Below, one piece after another: positions 40,789-49,161 of a stretch of 64,000 bases of DNA. The notes beneath the pieces were generated by a model. That model did not search any database. It saw only the letters and a program-made list of their open reading frames with translations, and was not told the DNA's origin. The stretch comes from Enterobacter sp. Ag1 (GTDB lineage Bacteria; Pseudomonadota; Gammaproteobacteria; Enterobacterales; Enterobacteriaceae). Where the stretch lies: positions 268,189 to 332,188 of the forward strand of contig AKXM01000055.1 of the NCBI GenBank assembly GCA_000277545.1, given 5' to 3'. A program made the translations under genes and the position numbers. The stretch's first letter is position 1; each line of letters opens with the position of its first letter.

Positions 40789-42550
40789 GTAATTTCACTC
40801 CAAAACGAAGGGCAATGCCGAGCCCTAACACCACGAACAGAATATTAATAAAGGAAAGTGCGGCGACAATATCGATGGCGCCCGCGGCCCACAGCGAAAC
40901 CAGCATGGAACCGATGGTTTCCGTACCGGGGGAAAGCAGGTAGACGCCGGTAGAATATTCACGCTCAAAGATCAGGAACATCAGCAGCCAGGAGCCAATC
41001 AGGCCGTAGCGCGACAGCGGGATGGTGACGTGGCGGGTAATTTGCCCACGGCTTGCCCCGGTGCTGCGGGCGGCCTCTTCCAGTTCCGGCCCAACCTGCA
41101 GCAGGGTAGACGAGATAAGGCGCAGGCCATAGGCCATCCACACGACGGTATAGGCCAGCCAGACGCTGAATATTGTGCTGCGCAGCGAGCGTAGCCAGAC
41201 GATAAGGTTATCCCGCAGCCACTGGGACCACGGCATACCGGAAAGCCAGCCGGACTTCAGCGCGTTATCCAGCCACATCGGCAGGAATAAAAACACCCAC
41301 AGGAAGGCCAGACCGGCCAGCAGGCCAGGCACGGCACGAGGTACCAGCACGCTGTAGTCCAGGAAGCGGGTCACGTTGTCTGGTTTTCTGTGCATGGCGA
41401 TGCCGATAAACAGGTAGCAAACCACCGCCAGCGCGCCGCCGATGACCCCTATCGCCATTGAGTTGACAATGGCCCGCAGCAGGTTGGGCTGTTCCCAGAT
41501 AGTGCGGAAGGTATTAAGCGACAGTTCATCCCACAGTGAAACGCCCACGCCCCAGTTGGAGATAAAGGATCGCAGGATAACGCCAATCAGCGGCACCCCG
41601 ATGGTAACGGTCAGCCAGAACGCCACGACGGCGCCTGCGACCCAGCGCCATTTACCCAGCGGCAGGGCTCGCGCCTGAGAGGCTTTGCCTTTGACGGTGA
41701 CAAAGCGGTTTGCCGTGCGCATCAGTCGGCGCTGCAGCATGACCAGCGGGATAGTGATACAAATCAGCACGACAGCGACGGCAGCCATCAGATGATAGGA
41801 CGGCGTCCCGAGCTTATTGGTGAGCTTGTAGAGATACGTTGCCAGCACCATGTTGCCTTCCGGGTCGCCCAGGACGAGCATCAGACCGAAAACTTCCAGC
41901 CCGAGGAAGAACAGCAGCACGGTGGCATATAGCATTGCCGGACGCACCATCGGCAGGCTGACGGCTGTCATCACCTGAAGCGGCGTTGCACCTGCGGTGC
42001 GAGCCGCTTCCTCTACGTCGGAACCTACGCTGCGCAGGGCTGAGGAGATGTAGAGATAGGCGTGGGGCACATGCGTCAGGCCTGCGATCACCACGATGCT
42101 CGACATGTCGTAGATATTCCACGGCACGAAACCAAGCAGCGACTGCGCCCACAGGGAGAAGAAGCCAACCGGGCCTGCGGCCACCACATAGCCAAATCCC
42201 AATACCATCGGCGACACAAAAATTGGCACCAGAATCAGCGGCTCGATGATGCGTCTGCCCGGCAGGTCAGTACGCACCATCAGGAAAGCCAGAATGCCGC
42301 CCAGCGGGATGGCAATCACCACCAGGCCAAAGGCCAGAATAAAGCCGCTCTTCAGCGCCAGGTAAAAATCGGAGTCGGTGAAGATAAATTCAAAAGATTC
42401 GAGGCTCCACTCTTTCGACGGGGAGAAGAAGGGGGCCGAGAGAAAACTCTGTATAACGATAAACGACAGCGGAATATAGATAACCAGCGCAGTTATCAGC
42501 ACCACAATGCCGCGCGGCAGGCTTTGCCACTTTCTGCGTAATGCATCCAT
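40781..42550 (-). CDS. ABC importer fused permease (two BPD modules), FbpB/AfuB type
   Basis: A 589-residue inner-membrane protein with about twelve hydrophobic segments in two halves. Each half carries an EAA-type docking loop: EEAARTAGATPLQVMTAVSLPM in the first and EEAARSTGASRGQITRHVTIPL in the second, so a single chain provides both transmembrane modules. SfuB, FbpB and AfuB have the same fused layout. It overlaps the ATPase gene and lies 88 bases after the binding-protein gene, with a hairpin in that gap. Confidence 0.9.
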   Translation of the reverse strand: MDALRRKWQSLPRGIVVLITALVIYIPLSFIVIQSFLSAPFFSPSKEWSLESFEFIFTDSDFYLALKSGFILAFGLVVIAIPLGGILAFLMVRTDLPGRRIIEPLILVPIFVSPMVLGFGYVVAAGPVGFFSLWAQSLLGFVPWNIYDMSSIVVIAGLTHVPHAYLYISSALRSVGSDVEEAARTAGATPLQVMTAVSLPMVRPAMLYATVLLFFLGLEVFGLMLVLGDPEGNMVLATYLYKLTNKLGTPSYHLMAAVAVVLICITIPLVMLQRRLMRTANRFVTVKGKASQARALPLGKWRWVAGAVVAFWLTVTIGVPLIGVILRSFISNWGVGVSLWDELSLNTFRTIWEQPNLLRAIVNSMAIGVIGGALAVVCYLFIGIAMHRKPDNVTRFLDYSVLVPRAVPGLLAGLAFLWVFLFLPMWLDNALKSGWLSGMPWSQWLRDNLIVWLRSLRSTIFSVWLAYTVVWMAYGLRLISSTLLQVGPELEEAARSTGASRGQITRHVTIPLSRYGLIGSWLLMFLIFEREYSTGVYLLSPGTETIGSMLVSLWAAGAIDIVAALSFINILFVVLGLGIALRFGVKLHD

Positions 42551-42604
42551 GTAACGATCCCTCAGGTCAGTTAGCCTGAATAGCCTAATGTGTTCGGGTT
42601 AAGC

Positions 42605-42629
42605 GAGGCGCAGCCGGACGGCACGCCTC
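42605..42629 (-). promoter_or_regulatory. Intercistronic hairpin between binding-protein and permease genes
   Basis: GAGGCG and CGCCTC (42605-42610 with 42624-42629) flank a GC-rich, partly self-pairing loop. Such hairpins after the first gene of binding-protein operons can stabilise the upstream message and lower downstream expression, as known for malE-malF. No T-run follows, so it is not a classical terminator. Confidence 0.5.
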
Positions 42630-42638
42630 ATCAGAGGA

Positions 42639-43727
42639 TTATTTCGCGGCGGCTTCGCGCCACTGCTTGATGTATTCCAGGCGTTTTTTCTGCTGCAGGT
42701 ATTCCAGCAGGGTTTCATCCACCGGAATCGGCTTCAGGGCGTTGCCGAGTTTTTTGGTCATGCCGTCGATGTCGTTGTCACCGTCGATATCATTGCGGAT
42801 GGAAGGAATATCCGCCTGATTAGCGAGGATGTTTTGCCCTTTTTCAGACAGCACGTAGTCAATCCACAGCTTCGCCGCGTTGCTGTTTTTCGCTTCATTG
42901 CTGATAAAGGAGACGCGTGACAGCACCAGGGTGTAGTCCTTCGGATAAGCGATACCGAGGGAGGTGTCCGTTTTGGCACGGGCTTCGGCGTAAGAGCCCA
43001 GAATGTTGAAGCCAATCAGGTTTTCACCCGAGGAGACTCGCTCCATCATGGTGCCGGTTGAGGACTGAACCGAAAGGCCGCCTTTGGCTACATCGGCGAG
43101 CGTTTGGAAGTAATTTGGATCGGCCTTGTGATCCTGTATCGAAAGCATAAAACCGAGACCGGATTTTTCAATATCGTAAGTGGTGACTTTTTTGCTGAAT
43201 TTTTCGGGCTGGCTGGCGATAAGTTTGGCCAACGCTGCATGGCTGTCAGGCACTTCATTGGCTGGGATCAGGCGTTTGTTATAGATAAAAATGACCGGCT
43301 CATAGGTGGTACCGTAGGCCTTGTCTTTCCAGACTGCCCACTTCGGCAACTGGCCTTGCTCCGGGGATTTGTATTCCTGGGCATAGTCGGTGGCGAGCTT
43401 TAATGCCGTGTCCATAGAAGAACTCCAGACCACGTCACCGCTGGTACCGCCGGCGGCCTGTTCGCTGATATAACGGTTGTACAGCTCGGTGCTGTTCATG
43501 TCGTTATATTCTACTTTGATGCCCGGATATGCGGCCTCAAAGCCCTGAATAAGCGGGGCCGCGGTTTTAGTGTCGGTGGTGGAATAGAGCACCACTTTGC
43601 CTTCTTTGGTCGCGGCATCGATGATTTTTTGATAATCCGCCGGATAGCCCTGAGGCACAGCAGAAAATGCAGAGGTAGAGAGCAGCACGGCAGAAGCAAG
43701 GCAAGATATACGTAACTTATTCGACAT
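42639..43727 (-). CDS. ABC importer periplasmic binding protein, FbpA/AfuA superfamily
   Basis: A 362-residue precursor with a signal peptide ending near SAFSA, followed by a type II binding-protein fold starting VPQGYPADYQKII. Typical segments are GKVVLYSTTD, GTSGDVVWSSSMD and YPKDYTLVLSRV. Where ferric-binding FbpA has a twin-Tyr iron site, this sequence reads FNILGSYAEA and has no twin Tyr, which argues against plain Fe3+ binding. An organophosphate such as a hexose phosphate or aminoethylphosphonate is one possibility (inference). It is the first gene of the operon. Confidence 0.88.
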   Translation of the reverse strand: MSNKLRISCLASAVLLSTSAFSAVPQGYPADYQKIIDAATKEGKVVLYSTTDTKTAAPLIQGFEAAYPGIKVEYNDMNSTELYNRYISEQAAGGTSGDVVWSSSMDTALKLATDYAQEYKSPEQGQLPKWAVWKDKAYGTTYEPVIFIYNKRLIPANEVPDSHAALAKLIASQPEKFSKKVTTYDIEKSGLGFMLSIQDHKADPNYFQTLADVAKGGLSVQSSTGTMMERVSSGENLIGFNILGSYAEARAKTDTSLGIAYPKDYTLVLSRVSFISNEAKNSNAAKLWIDYVLSEKGQNILANQADIPSIRNDIDGDNDIDGMTKKLGNALKPIPVDETLLEYLQQKKRLEYIKQWREAAAK

Positions 43728-43900
43728 TATTGTTAACCTCTAGTTACATTTGAGAAACTAAAAATCAACATAACGCATAACGTTTTCCAGGCAAGAGGGG
43801 GCGTTTTTTATCTTCACGATTTGTGATTTCGAACGTTGTTTAAGCAATTAACGCCATAAAAACCACGGCAAGAAAGCGTCATTCAGGCGGGCGATAGAAA

Positions 43901-43934
43901 CAAAAAAGCACCCACTGCGAGCAATGGATGCTTT
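43901..43934 (-). terminator. Terminator after fabA
   Basis: An imperfect stem AAAGCA-CCA with TGG-TGCTTT (about 43906-43934, one mismatch) gives a U-run on the minus strand, 26 bases past the fabA stop. Confidence 0.75.
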
Positions 43935-43959
43935 CGAGGTAAAGCCAGATGAAACGGTA

Positions 43960-44478
43960 TTAGAAAGCAGACGTGTCTTTGAAAAGACCCACTTTCAGGT
44001 CGGTTGCGGTGTAGATCACACGGCCATCAACCAGTACTTCACCGTCAGCCAGGCCCATGATCAGGCGGCGATTCACAACGCGTTTGAAGTGAATGCGGTA
44101 GGTAACTTTCTTCGCGGTAGGGAGAACCTGACCGGTAAATTTCACTTCGCCCACGCCCAGCGCGCGGCCTTTGCCTTCGCCACCGAGCCAGCCGAGGTAG
44201 AAACCAACCAGCTGCCACATGGCATCAAGCCCCAGACAGCCAGGCATCACCGGGTCACCAATAAAGTGGCAACCAAAGAACCACAGGTCAGGGTTAATAT
44301 CCAGCTCGGCTTCCACGTAACCTTTATCAAAGTTACCGCCGTCCTCGGTCATCTTGACTACGCGGTCCATCATCAGCATGGAAGGTGCAGGCAGCTGCGG
44401 GCCTTCAGCCCCAAACAGTTCGCCACGCCCTGAGGCAAGAAGATCTTCTTTCGTATAGGATTCGCGTTTATCTACCAT
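43960..44478 (-). CDS. fabA: 3-hydroxydecanoyl-ACP dehydratase/isomerase FabA
   Basis: FabA dehydrates 3-hydroxydecanoyl-ACP and isomerises trans-2 to cis-3-decenoyl-ACP, the branch point for unsaturated fatty acids. The 172-residue hot-dog protein keeps the catalytic His71 (GCHFIGDP) and Asp85 (GLDAMWQ) at E. coli positions. Adjoining FabR and FadR sites lie immediately upstream, partly inside the end of ycbZ. In E. coli rmf is directly downstream; here an ABC operon intervenes. Confidence 0.98.
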   Translation of the reverse strand: MVDKRESYTKEDLLASGRGELFGAEGPQLPAPSMLMMDRVVKMTEDGGNFDKGYVEAELDINPDLWFFGCHFIGDPVMPGCLGLDAMWQLVGFYLGWLGGEGKGRALGVGEVKFTGQVLPTAKKVTYRIHFKRVVNRRLIMGLADGEVLVDGRVIYTATDLKVGLFKDTSAF

Positions 44479-44516
44479 GTCTACAGTAAGCCTTTTTATA
44501 ATGAAGCACGCAGGTT

Positions 44517-44534
44517 AGCTAACACGTGTACGCT
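44517..44534 (-). promoter_or_regulatory. FabR operator of fabA
   Basis: On the minus strand AGCGTACACGTGTTAGCT, a near-perfect palindrome, is the site known upstream of E. coli fabA for the repressor FabR. It lies about 40 bases before the fabA ATG. Confidence 0.9.
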
Positions 44535-44535
44535 C

Positions 44536-44552
44536 AACAAGTCCGATCAGTT
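44536..44552 (-). promoter_or_regulatory. FadR activator site of fabA
   Basis: On the minus strand AACTGATCGGACTTGTT fits the FadR consensus AACTGGTCNGACNTGTT with one mismatch. FadR activates fabA in E. coli. The site abuts the FabR box and overlaps the last codons of ycbZ. Confidence 0.9.
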
Positions 44553-46301
44553 GTGGTTGAACCAGTTGAGCCAGCGTAGCGGCCACGGAAAGCGCTGGCG
44601 AACATCCGGCGCCGAGGCCTGAGCAATACGCTCCTGCACCGCACGCATCAGGGTGTTTTGCCCTTCGCCATCCCACGGGAGATTGGTCAATAACGGCAGG
44701 GCATCAGCCACGTCGTCAATTGCCCAAATCGAGAATTTATTTTGCTCGACGGCCTCCAGTACATCTTTATGCAGCGACAGGTGACGTACGTTCGCCAGAG
44801 GAATAATAACACCCTGGGCACCGCTAAACTCACGCTGCTGACAAATGCGGAAGAAACCTTCCACTTTTTCATTCAGCCCGCCAACGGGCTGTACACGGCC
44901 GAACTGATCCACAGAGCCGGTGATCGCAATGTGCTGATAAATAGGGACGTTAGCCAGGGCACTTATCAGGGCGCAAAGCTCAGCCATGGAGGCGCTGTCG
45001 CCGTCAACTTCGCTGTAGGATTGCTCGAAGGTAAGGGACGCCGAAAACGGGATTTGCTGGTCAAGCTGCAGCTCTGACATCAGAAATGCCTGCATGATCA
45101 TCATCCCTTTGGCGTGAATGTTACCGCCGAGTTCTGCCTTGCGCTCTACGTCCGTAAACTCCCCATCACCGACGTGAACCACGCAACTGATACGGGAAGG
45201 TTCACCAAACGCCCGTGGATGACCCGGGAATTCAATGACCGACAGCGCGTTAATCTGGCCGATCATTTCGCCTTCGGTTTCAATCAGGATTTGCTCCATC
45301 AGGATTTCATCCTGCATGCGCTCGGCCAGGAAACCTTCGCGCCATTCACGCTGTTCGAGCATTTGTTGGAGTTGTTCGGCGTTAAAGCTGTCTGCTTCGG
45401 TAAACGGCGCGACTTCACGCAGCTGGCGTGAAATCCAGGAAGGGCAGAGTGGCAGCATTTCCTGATCGCCCGTGTAGCGGACGGCCTCACGAATCAGCGG
45501 TTGCCAGGCATCGGCTGCAGGTGCTGGCAATGACTTCTCAGCGGCGATGGCATAGATCCACTGACACCAAAGCGCCATTTCATCGGCAGAAGCAATTTGC
45601 AGATTGTCTTCAAATTCACTGTAGATAGCGGCTGCAGCCAGATCCATCTCCATTTCCTGGAAATCGGCCAGCGAGTCGCGCTCGCCAACCAGGACCAGTT
45701 TGAAATCCAACGCTAATGACGGAATTTTTACCGGCAGCGGACGAGTTTCGTCAGGTGAAATCCAGTCGAAACGCCCCTGGGTCATGATTTGTTTCAGGCG
45801 TAGCCACAGCAGCGGCTGGGCAAGGACGCTACGCATCGACAGCACCAGGACGCCGCCGTTCACGCGATGGATCAGGCCGGGCTCCAACGACACCTCGCCC
45901 GCAAACTGCCGCACGCAGCCGAACAGTTGCTCCGGTTCAACCCAGTCAGCGGCAATAACTTCTCCGCTGGACGCAAAGTTATCGTCAGCGTTCCCGGCCG
46001 GGCTCAGGGTGACCCGATTACCTTCAATGAGATAATGTCCGCCGATGATTTCTTCGGCTTCATCATGGGATGCTTCAACGGCCGCGGCGATAAGATCCAG
46101 ATACTCTTGTTCTTCCGGGGCTTTTATCAGCATTAGATCGACGGAAGAAACGGAAAGGTTAAGTTGCTCAATCCCGTAAACTAAACGAGGTTGAACCGCA
46201 GAAAGAGGGGCGGAGTCGGTATCATAAGGCTGTGCAAAAATTTCCTGATAGCTTTCGGTATCAGGCACCAGGGCACGCCAGTCAAGTCGATTAGTCGTCA
46301 A
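44547..46301 (-). CDS. ycbZ: Lon-like protease YcbZ (LonH), lacking canonical Lon ATPase
   Basis: A 584-residue protein with a C-terminal S16 (Lon) protease domain: Ser436 in DGDSAS and Lys479 in GGLNEK form the predicted Ser-Lys dyad. The N-terminal part lacks clear Walker motifs. The frame is open to 46400, but likeness to E. coli (MTITKLAWRDLVPD) begins at a TTG at 46301 (TTNRLDWRALVPD), which lies downstream of a TATAAT near 46340. I therefore chose a TTG start, though the ribosome site is weak. It is divergent from matP. The substrate is not established here. Confidence 0.88.
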   Translation of the reverse strand: MTTNRLDWRALVPDTESYQEIFAQPYDTDSAPLSAVQPRLVYGIEQLNLSVSSVDLMLIKAPEEQEYLDLIAAAVEASHDEAEEIIGGHYLIEGNRVTLSPAGNADDNFASSGEVIAADWVEPEQLFGCVRQFAGEVSLEPGLIHRVNGGVLVLSMRSVLAQPLLWLRLKQIMTQGRFDWISPDETRPLPVKIPSLALDFKLVLVGERDSLADFQEMEMDLAAAAIYSEFEDNLQIASADEMALWCQWIYAIAAEKSLPAPAADAWQPLIREAVRYTGDQEMLPLCPSWISRQLREVAPFTEADSFNAEQLQQMLEQREWREGFLAERMQDEILMEQILIETEGEMIGQINALSVIEFPGHPRAFGEPSRISCVVHVGDGEFTDVERKAELGGNIHAKGMMIMQAFLMSELQLDQQIPFSASLTFEQSYSEVDGDSASMAELCALISALANVPIYQHIAITGSVDQFGRVQPVGGLNEKVEGFFRICQQREFSGAQGVIIPLANVRHLSLHKDVLEAVEQNKFSIWAIDDVADALPLLTNLPWDGEGQNTLMRAVQERIAQASAPDVRQRFPWPLRWLNWFNHN

Positions 46302-46477
46302 AGTCGCTATATTTTTTAATGAGATGTCAAAGGCGCGATTATACAAGAATCGCTCGGGTAGCACACGGATAAAGCAGTAACACAGTTTTATCCCTCTCAC
46401 AGCTTTGATTTTCAGTTCAGCGAATGGCGGAAAAACTGTTATTCTGAACTAAGTTACACGGTCACACTGAGATCACA

Positions 46478-46930
46478 ATGAAATATCAACAGTTGGAAAA
46501 TCTCGAGAGCGGCTGGAAGTGGAAGTATCTGGTTAAGAAGCATCGCGAAGGGGAATTAATCACGCGATACATTGAGGCCAGTGCAGCCCAAGAGGCGGTA
46601 GAGCAGCTCCTGACGCTGGAGAATGTGCCGGTTCTGGTTCAGAGCTGGATTGATCAGCATATGAACCCGGCGCTGCATAACCGCATGAAGCAAACGATTC
46701 GTGCACGGCGTAAAAGGCATTTTAACGCTGAGCACCAGCATACCCGCAAGAAATCCATCGATCTGGAATATCTTGTCTGGCAACGTCTGGCCGGGCTTGC
46801 TCAACGTCGCGGCAATACGCTTTCGGAAACGGTTGTTCAGCTGATTGAAGATGCGGAGCGCAAAGAGAAGGTGGAAAGCAAGATGTCGACGCTTAAGCAG
46901 GATCTGCAGGCTATGCTCGGTAAAAAATAA
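46478..46930 (+). CDS. matP: Macrodomain Ter protein MatP
   Basis: MatP binds matS sites in the terminus macrodomain, links to the divisome through ZapB and displaces MukBEF from Ter. The 150-residue protein has an N-terminal helical DNA-binding region beginning [18 protein letters not shown], a ribbon-helix-helix core around residues 80-125, and a C-terminal coiled tail, all as in E. coli. It is transcribed away from ycbZ and ends at a bidirectional terminator. Confidence 0.98.
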   Translation: MKYQQLENLESGWKWKYLVKKHREGELITRYIEASAAQEAVEQLLTLENVPVLVQSWIDQHMNPALHNRMKQTIRARRKRHFNAEHQHTRKKSIDLEYLVWQRLAGLAQRRGNTLSETVVQLIEDAERKEKVESKMSTLKQDLQAMLGKK

Positions 46931-46977
46931 AGCACTGAAAGCGTGCACGACCTCGCCATCGCGAAGTCTCAGACAAT

Positions 46978-47006
46978 AAAAAACCCCGCCATGGCGGGGT
47001 TTTTGT
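46978..47006. terminator. Bidirectional terminator between matP and ompA
   Basis: A 13-bp perfect palindromic stem built from AAAAACCCCGCCA and its complement at 46979-47004 has A-runs left and T-runs right, serving both converging genes. Confidence 0.93.
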
Positions 47007-47021
47007 TCAAGGAAGGGTAAC

Positions 47022-48077
47022 TTATGCCGCAGGCTGAGTTACAACTTCTTTGATACCTTTAACTTCGATCTCAACGCGACGATCTGGAGCCAGGCAGTCG
47101 ATCAGTTTAGCTTTAGGCGCTACTTTGTCACAGGTGTTGCCGGTAACTGGGTTAGCTTTGCCCATGCCACGTGGAGAGATTTTGTTCGCTGGGATACCTT
47201 TAGAGATCAGGTAATCAACAACGCTCTGTGCACGTTTTTCAGACAGTTTCAGGTTGTACTGCTCGGAACCGATACGGTCGGTGTAGCCCAGAACAACAAC
47301 GGAACCATCTTTAGGATCCAGGTTGCTCAGCTGGGTGTACAGCTGATCCAGTGCCTGCTGACCTTCTGGTTTCAGGGTTGCTTTGTTGAAGTTGAACAGG
47401 ACGTCAGACTTCAGAGTGAAGTGTTTGGTCTGTACTTCAGGAGCTGGAGCTGGAGCCGGAGCTACAACTGGTGCAGCTTCTTCCTGCTGGCCAAAGCGGT
47501 AGGAAACACCTACGCTCAGCATGCCGTTGTCAGGACGAACGCCAACGGTCTGTGCATCACCGATGTTGTTAACCCACTGGTATTCCAGACGGGTAGCGAT
47601 GTCACGGGTAACTGCCCACTCAACACCACCAGCGAATACTGGGGAAACACCGGTGTCGTGGTTTTTACCAGCGATGGTGTTTGTAGAGTCTGCACGCCAT
47701 ACCATGCCGCCCAGACGGGTGTAGATGTCCAGGTCGTCAGTGATTGGGTAACCCAGTTTAGTGGTCAGCTGTACGCCCTGAGCTTTGAAGGCACCGCTAG
47801 TTACGCTGCCTTTGTAAGGCATACGGCCAAGCCAGTCGTAACCCATTTCAAAACCAACGTACGGGTTAACCTGATAACCACCGAAGGCACCAGCGCCCAG
47901 CTGGCTTTCGTGGGTGTTACCGTTGTTTTGCAGGTCCTTGTTATACCAGCCGGTATCGTGGAACTGAGACCAGCCCAGTTTACCACCTGCATACCAGGTG
48001 TTATCTTTCGGTGCGGCCTGCGCTACGGTAGCGAAGCCAGCCAGTGCCACTGCAATCGCGATAGCTGTCTTTTTCAT
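47022..48077 (-). CDS. ompA: Outer-membrane protein OmpA
   Basis: OmpA tethers the outer membrane to peptidoglycan. The ATG at 48077 ([14 protein letters not shown]) has GAGGCGC upstream; the open frame to 48101 is leader sequence. A 21-residue signal ends AQA, an eight-strand beta-barrel follows to about residue 192, then a Pro/Ala-rich hinge (APAPAPAPE) and a C-terminal OmpA-like periplasmic domain with the NPVTGNTCD...CLAPDRR disulfide region and conserved Asp/Arg for DAP binding. Total 351 residues. Surface loops differ from E. coli. Confidence 0.97.
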   Translation of the reverse strand: MKKTAIAIAVALAGFATVAQAAPKDNTWYAGGKLGWSQFHDTGWYNKDLQNNGNTHESQLGAGAFGGYQVNPYVGFEMGYDWLGRMPYKGSVTSGAFKAQGVQLTTKLGYPITDDLDIYTRLGGMVWRADSTNTIAGKNHDTGVSPVFAGGVEWAVTRDIATRLEYQWVNNIGDAQTVGVRPDNGMLSVGVSYRFGQQEEAAPVVAPAPAPAPEVQTKHFTLKSDVLFNFNKATLKPEGQQALDQLYTQLSNLDPKDGSVVVLGYTDRIGSEQYNLKLSEKRAQSVVDYLISKGIPANKISPRGMGKANPVTGNTCDKVAPKAKLIDCLAPDRRVEIEVKGIKEVVTQPAA

Positions 48078-48246
48078 TTTTTGCGCCTCATTATCATCCA
48101 AAAGGCCATGAGCTCTAAACCAATTTAAAGCCCAGGGTTAAATCCTTCGCCCGGGTTTACGCTCAATTGTTACTCTACCGATATATCGGTGTTATGAAGA
48201 GCAACCCTGGCGAGGTAAAGTCTACAACGTAGTTGGAAAGTTACAA
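48078..48246 (-). promoter_or_regulatory. ompA promoter and 134-nt leader
   Basis: On the minus strand TTGTAA (48241-48246) and TAGACT (48219-48224), 16 bases apart, precede a start-like GCCAGGG at 48211, giving a 134-nt leader, the same length as the E. coli ompA leader that controls mRNA stability through 5' stem-loops and binds the sRNA MicA near the ribosome site. The first hairpin differs from E. coli, while the segment next to the ATG (GATGATAATGAGGCGCAAAA) is nearly conserved. Confidence 0.8.
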
Positions 48247-48342
48247 GTGTGAAGTCCGTCAGGCATATGAAAAAAAACGACTTGCATACATATTTTTTTA
48301 CAGAATGGACTATTTTTTGAGCGGCGCACCTATCCAATAAAC

Positions 48343-48366
48343 CCCGTCAAACCGCCATATGACGGG
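48343..48366 (-). terminator. Hairpin after sulA
   Basis: CCCGTCA and TGACGGG (48343-48349 with 48360-48366) form a 7-bp stem about 70 bases past the sulA stop, followed on the minus strand by GGTTTATT. The rest of the ompA-sulA gap (48247-48434) shows no gene. Confidence 0.55.
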
Positions 48367-48434
48367 ACTTTTTGAATCATGACAGCGGATTATATGGCAT
48401 ACGTAAAAAATTCCAGGATTTCTCCTAAATTTAC

Positions 48435-48944
48435 TTAATGATACAAACTAGAATGAATTTTTAGGCCATTTCGTGGTCTTGAACCGGATGTTCCTGTGCT
48501 GGTTGGACGCATAATAAAGCCCATCGCATTGCCAGCTTCGGCTGCTATTGTTAGCCGTAAATGTTCTTCATCTGTTAATTCTTCCGTAAGCCAGCCGATG
48601 ACTACGCTGTAATTTCCCGTCTGCAAAGCTTTCACCATGGCATCAACGGTGCAGAGAGGATCTAACTGATTTGCCTGCATCACTTTTGCCAGCGGCAGCC
48701 CAGCCGCCTGCAGCCATGTACGGCTGAGTTTTTGCTGCGGCGTTAGCCATAGCTGCCAGCGGGATTGTTGTCCCAACTGCTGTAATAAAGGTAGCAGAAT
48801 AAACTGCGTAACCCATGGGCTCTCTTCGCTGTAGACCACTTCACTGATTAACCCCTGTACGCTGTTATCAGAGAGAGACTGCGCCGGGGTGTGCGCAGTA
48901 ACTGCAACATGACGAAAGTGAGTTTGAGCGTTATGTGAGTGCAT
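48435..48944 (-). CDS. sulA: SOS cell-division inhibitor SulA
   Basis: SulA blocks FtsZ assembly after DNA damage and is removed by Lon. The 169-residue protein matches E. coli in length. Its C-terminus IHSSLYH keeps the Lon-recognised terminal His region. A perfect LexA box lies 24 bases upstream. The N-terminal third is the most divergent part, as is usual for SulA. It is divergent from sxy and reads toward ompA. Confidence 0.95.
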   Translation of the reverse strand: MHSHNAQTHFRHVAVTAHTPAQSLSDNSVQGLISEVVYSEESPWVTQFILLPLLQQLGQQSRWQLWLTPQQKLSRTWLQAAGLPLAKVMQANQLDPLCTVDAMVKALQTGNYSVVIGWLTEELTDEEHLRLTIAAEAGNAMGFIMRPTSTGTSGSRPRNGLKIHSSLYH

Positions 48945-48967
48945 AGTGAGTCCCGCCTAATGGGTTA

Positions 48968-48983
48968 CTGTATACATATACAG
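48968..48983 (-). promoter_or_regulatory. LexA (SOS) box of sulA
   Basis: CTGTATACATATACAG is a perfect 16-bp match to CTGT-N8-ACAG with palindromic arms and AT-rich centre. It sits where LexA covers the sulA promoter in E. coli. Confidence 0.95.
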
Positions 48984-49161
48984 TAATGTCTGTGCGAACA
49001 AAGATCAACCGGAATTTCGGAAAGTGTCTCGCATTTTCCGTACGCAAAAGCGACACCGATGAAATTGTCGTTGCCATTAGCTTTAACCTTACTTATTTTC
49101 AGGGATTAAGAGGATGAGTAACTAAAGAAGCTATTTACCAGTTGATATATAAGGACATATT

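Noticed and set aside
39718..43727. Calling the importer a ferric-iron transporter
   Set aside because: The binding protein lacks the twin-tyrosine iron motif at the expected place, so iron is not supported by the sequence.
43760..43800. PurR-like string ACGCATAACGTTTTCC upstream of the ABC operon
   Set aside because: It has one extra base and lacks the symmetric spacing of a PurR site.
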